Source: JALRBM01 sp966186595 | Lineage (GTDB): Bacteria > Patescibacteriota > Saccharimonadia > Saccharimonadales > Saccharimonadaceae | Direction: 5' to 3' | Length of the DNA: 14,203 nucleotides | Assembly (NCBI GenBank): GCA_966186595.1 | Contig: CBIFWO010000023.1 | Location: forward strand, 1-14,203 | Part shown: positions 12,982 through 14,203 of the stretch, piece after piece | Position numbering within the stretch: the stretch's first letter is position 1 | How the letters are laid out: each line of letters opens with the position of its first letter | Translations under genes and position numbers: made by a program | Notes under the pieces: generated by a model | Databases searched by the model: none | What the model saw: the letters and a program-made list of their open reading frames with translations, nothing else | What the model was told of the DNA's origin: nothing

Positions 12982-13653
12982 ATGCAACCAGAACAGGACA
13001 AAAGCGAGTGGCAGCAGCCGGCCGAGCAACCTTCGCAGGCACCCTATGCTGTCGCAGCCGAAGAACAAACGCCGCACGAACCAGTCGTGTCATTAACTCC
13101 CGACGAACCGCCATCGGCAGCACCGCCAACTCCTGAACCTATTCCAGGGGATATGTCATCCGGGGTAACTCCAAATCAACCTCCTACCCAGGAGGAAGAG
13201 CCTGTTCGATGGCAAGCGCACGAGTATATTCATCAGGAAAAAAACACACTGTGGTTTGTCCTATTTGGGATCGTTGTCATTGCGCTCATACTCCTCGCGA
13301 TTTTTGTTATCCAATCTATTACCTTTGCTATATTGATCCCAGTGATGGCGGCGGCGCTTTTGGTGTATTCGCATCGTCCTCCGAGGATGTTGAACTACAC
13401 ACTTAGTCGGCAGGGACTGCATATCAATGACAGACTCTATCCTTTTACGGATTTCAAAGGGTTTGGTGTGATTCGAGACGGAAGCGAATATTCCGTAATG
13501 CTTATTCCGGTAAAGCGATTTTTGCCAGGTGTGTCGGTGTATTTTCCTGAGGAGGCTGGCGAAGCGATTGTCGATATGTTGGGTGCGCGTCTTCCGATGC
13601 AGGAACTTCATTTGGATTTCGTCGACAAGCTCGTGCGGAAGCTACGAATTTAA
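12982..13653 (+). CDS. Two-helix membrane protein with Pro-rich N-terminus and PH-like C-terminal domain
   Basis: 223 aa. Residues 1-85 are disordered-looking, rich in Pro, Glu and Gln, without a signal peptide. Two helices (about 89-110 and 112-130) form a hairpin with a very short turn, so both termini are cytoplasmic. Residues 136-223 alternate strands and end in a helix (YTLSRQGLHINDRLYPFTDF, then GVIRDG, SVMLIPVKRF and VYFPEEAGEAIVDML). This layout resembles bacterial PH-like domain proteins; that is a resemblance, not a family match. The start is the ATG right after the extended -10 box, so translation would be leaderless. It is followed by the tRNA-Arg unit. Function unknown. Confidence 0.8.
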   Translation: MQPEQDKSEWQQPAEQPSQAPYAVAAEEQTPHEPVVSLTPDEPPSAAPPTPEPIPGDMSSGVTPNQPPTQEEEPVRWQAHEYIHQEKNTLWFVLFGIVVIALILLAIFVIQSITFAILIPVMAAALLVYSHRPPRMLNYTLSRQGLHINDRLYPFTDFKGFGVIRDGSEYSVMLIPVKRFLPGVSVYFPEEAGEAIVDMLGARLPMQELHLDFVDKLVRKLRI

Positions 13654-13674
13654 GTCGTTTCCCTACGTGATATC

Positions 13675-13704
13675 TTGCCCTCTACTAGAGGTACGTGATA
13701 CAAT
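13675..13704 (+). promoter_or_regulatory. Promoter of the tRNA-Arg unit
   Basis: TTGCCC (13675-13680, 4 of 6), an 18-bp spacer and TACAAT (13699-13704), with TG at 13696-13697. Initiation near 13711 implies a leader of about 90 nt before the tRNA. Confidence 0.6.
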
Positions 13705-13760
13705 AGCCCATGTTCACTGCCGAATCGGCGGTTTGAAGGCACCTTCTAGTTACACGAAAA

Positions 13761-13795
13761 GCGGGGTTATGCATGGCCTTCATGCGTGACACCGC
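13761..13795 (+). other. Long hairpin in the tRNA-Arg leader
   Basis: GCGGGGTTATGCATG (13761-13775) pairs with CATGCGTGACACCGC (13781-13795) around GCCTT: 14 of 15 positions pair, including two G-U, with one G-A mismatch. It ends 4 nt before the tRNA 5' end. No U-run follows, so it is not a terminator. Confidence 0.55.
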
Positions 13796-13799
13796 ATTT

Positions 13800-13876
13800 G
13801 CACCCGTAGCTCAGCTGGATAGAGCGTCGGCTTGCGGAGCCGAAGGCCATAGGTTCAAATCCTGTCGGGTGTACCA
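13800..13876 (+). tRNA. tRNA-Arg(GCG)
   Basis: Acceptor GCACCCG (13800-13806) pairs with CGGGTGT (13866-13872), including a G1-U72 wobble, then A73 and encoded CCA. D-stem GCTC/GAGC. Anticodon stem TCGGC/GCCGA encloses TTGCGGA, giving anticodon GCG, which reads CGC and CGU. T-stem ATAGG/CCTGT with one wobble. A class I tRNA of 77 nt. An arginine tRNA with G34 rather than A34 (inosine) is not the usual bacterial solution. Confidence 0.95.
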
Positions 13877-13912
13877 TAGAAAAAAGACGAGTTTTGCTCG
13901 TCTTTTTTCTAT
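13876..13912 (+). terminator. Terminator after tRNA-Arg
   Basis: ATAGAAAAAAGACGAG (13876-13891) pairs perfectly with CTCGTCTTTTTTCTAT (13897-13912) around TTTTG. It begins at the last base of the encoded CCA. Confidence 0.92.
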
Positions 13913-13955
13913 TCTATGGTGATAGTAACTGGCCTAAGAATTATCTAGCCGAATT

Positions 13956-14203
13956 TATAATTGTATCGAGTATTTCTCGCTAACGATGGGCTATGCCCGG
14001 CCCCCTCGAGAGCCGGGACTTTGCTGTTCAGGACGGACCGCGCAACCTTTTACAGTCGTCTCCCAGATTGATAGGAGTCGCTAGCTCGAGCAGCCCGATA
14101 ACGGGAACTGCCCTCATTGCCCATGCCGCCTCGGTGTGCCCTGCTTTGCAGCCCGTGTCGTACACGACGGAGGATGGCAGGGCAAAGATCACGGAAGTGA
14201 CAA
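13956..14203 (+). ncRNA. Candidate structured RNA, unidentified, 3' part outside window
   Basis: No gene-like reading frame is found from 13913 to the end. TATAAT (13956-13961) would start a transcript near 13968. Downstream the sequence turns GC-rich and folds locally: CCCGGC/GCCGGG (13996-14001/14012-14017); GCAG-CCCG-ATAA-CGGG-CTGC (14090-14111) with an AA bulge; CGTGT/ACACG (14154-14166); an enclosing 8-bp helix TGCCCTGC/GCAGGGCA (14137-14144/14177-14184); and TCAC-GGAA-GTGA (14189-14200) with a GNRA tetraloop. I did not find the RNase P core motif GAGGAAAGTCC, the tmRNA 5' motif or the SRP motif, so the family is open. Strand is inferred from the promoter-like box. Confidence 0.45.

Noticed and set aside
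13708..13734. Eight-codon leader peptide (ATG to TGA) ahead of tRNA-Arg
   Set aside because: Too short to support, with no ribosome site; the surrounding hairpin is better described as RNA structure.
13968..14203. RNase P RNA, tmRNA or SRP RNA
   Set aside because: On either strand I could not find the CR-I core, the tmRNA tRNA-like 5' end or the SRP GGAAG core. One minus-strand stretch (AGCAAAGTCCCGGCTC) only loosely resembles CR-I and lacks the partner motifs.
1..14203. CRISPR array, insertion sequence or prophage
   Set aside because: No regularly spaced repeats, transposase, integrase or phage structural gene is visible. The only duplications are the pilin and VirB6-like paralogues.

Overview
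The window looks like a chromosomal segment of a Patescibacteria/CPR bacterium, most probably Candidatus Saccharibacteria (TM7). The basis is gene content: a run of very small VirB2-like pilins next to large VirB6/TrbL-like membrane proteins is typical of that group. Genes are compact, three tRNAs carry an encoded CCA, and all reading frames fit the standard bacterial code. No rRNA or species marker is present, so the assignment is an inference.

Region 1 (1-7878) is a type IV secretion-like locus arranged divergently around about 5328-5442. On the minus strand lie a 913-aa VirB6/TrbL-like protein, a 298-aa single-pass membrane protein with its own promoter, and a second VirB6-like protein with a Cys-rich exterior domain. 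The second VirB6-like gene is not a separate entry in a simple ORF list because its 3' end runs off the window; I translated it by hand. On the plus strand lie six consecutive VirB2-like pilin paralogues (P1-P6). The last of these has its own strong promoter and a strong terminator. A seventh paralogue, P7 (11061-11465, minus), lies 3.2 kb away. Together these would form a multi-pilin envelope channel or fibre with two different inner-membrane platform proteins. The VirB4/VirD4-type ATPases expected for such a machine are not in the window.

Region 2 (7879-11064) is a housekeeping block: Hsp20 (minus) and ComF (plus) from overlapping divergent promoters, tRNA-Ser(UGA), a class I glutamine amidotransferase (minus), and an unrecognised seven-helix membrane protein (plus). 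The last two are divergent around a small repeat that may be an operator.

Region 3 (11061-14203) holds P7 (minus), tRNA-Ser(GCU), an MFS transporter, a two-helix protein with a PH-like tail, tRNA-Arg(GCG) behind a structured leader, and a final gene-free GC-rich stretch. That last stretch folds into several hairpins behind a TATAAT box and is probably the 5' part of an unidentified structured RNA.

Features of expression stand out. Hairpins overlap two start codons, at least two genes look nearly leaderless, several divergent promoters overlap, each of the three tRNAs is followed directly by a long terminator, and none of the 15 complete genes ends in TGA.
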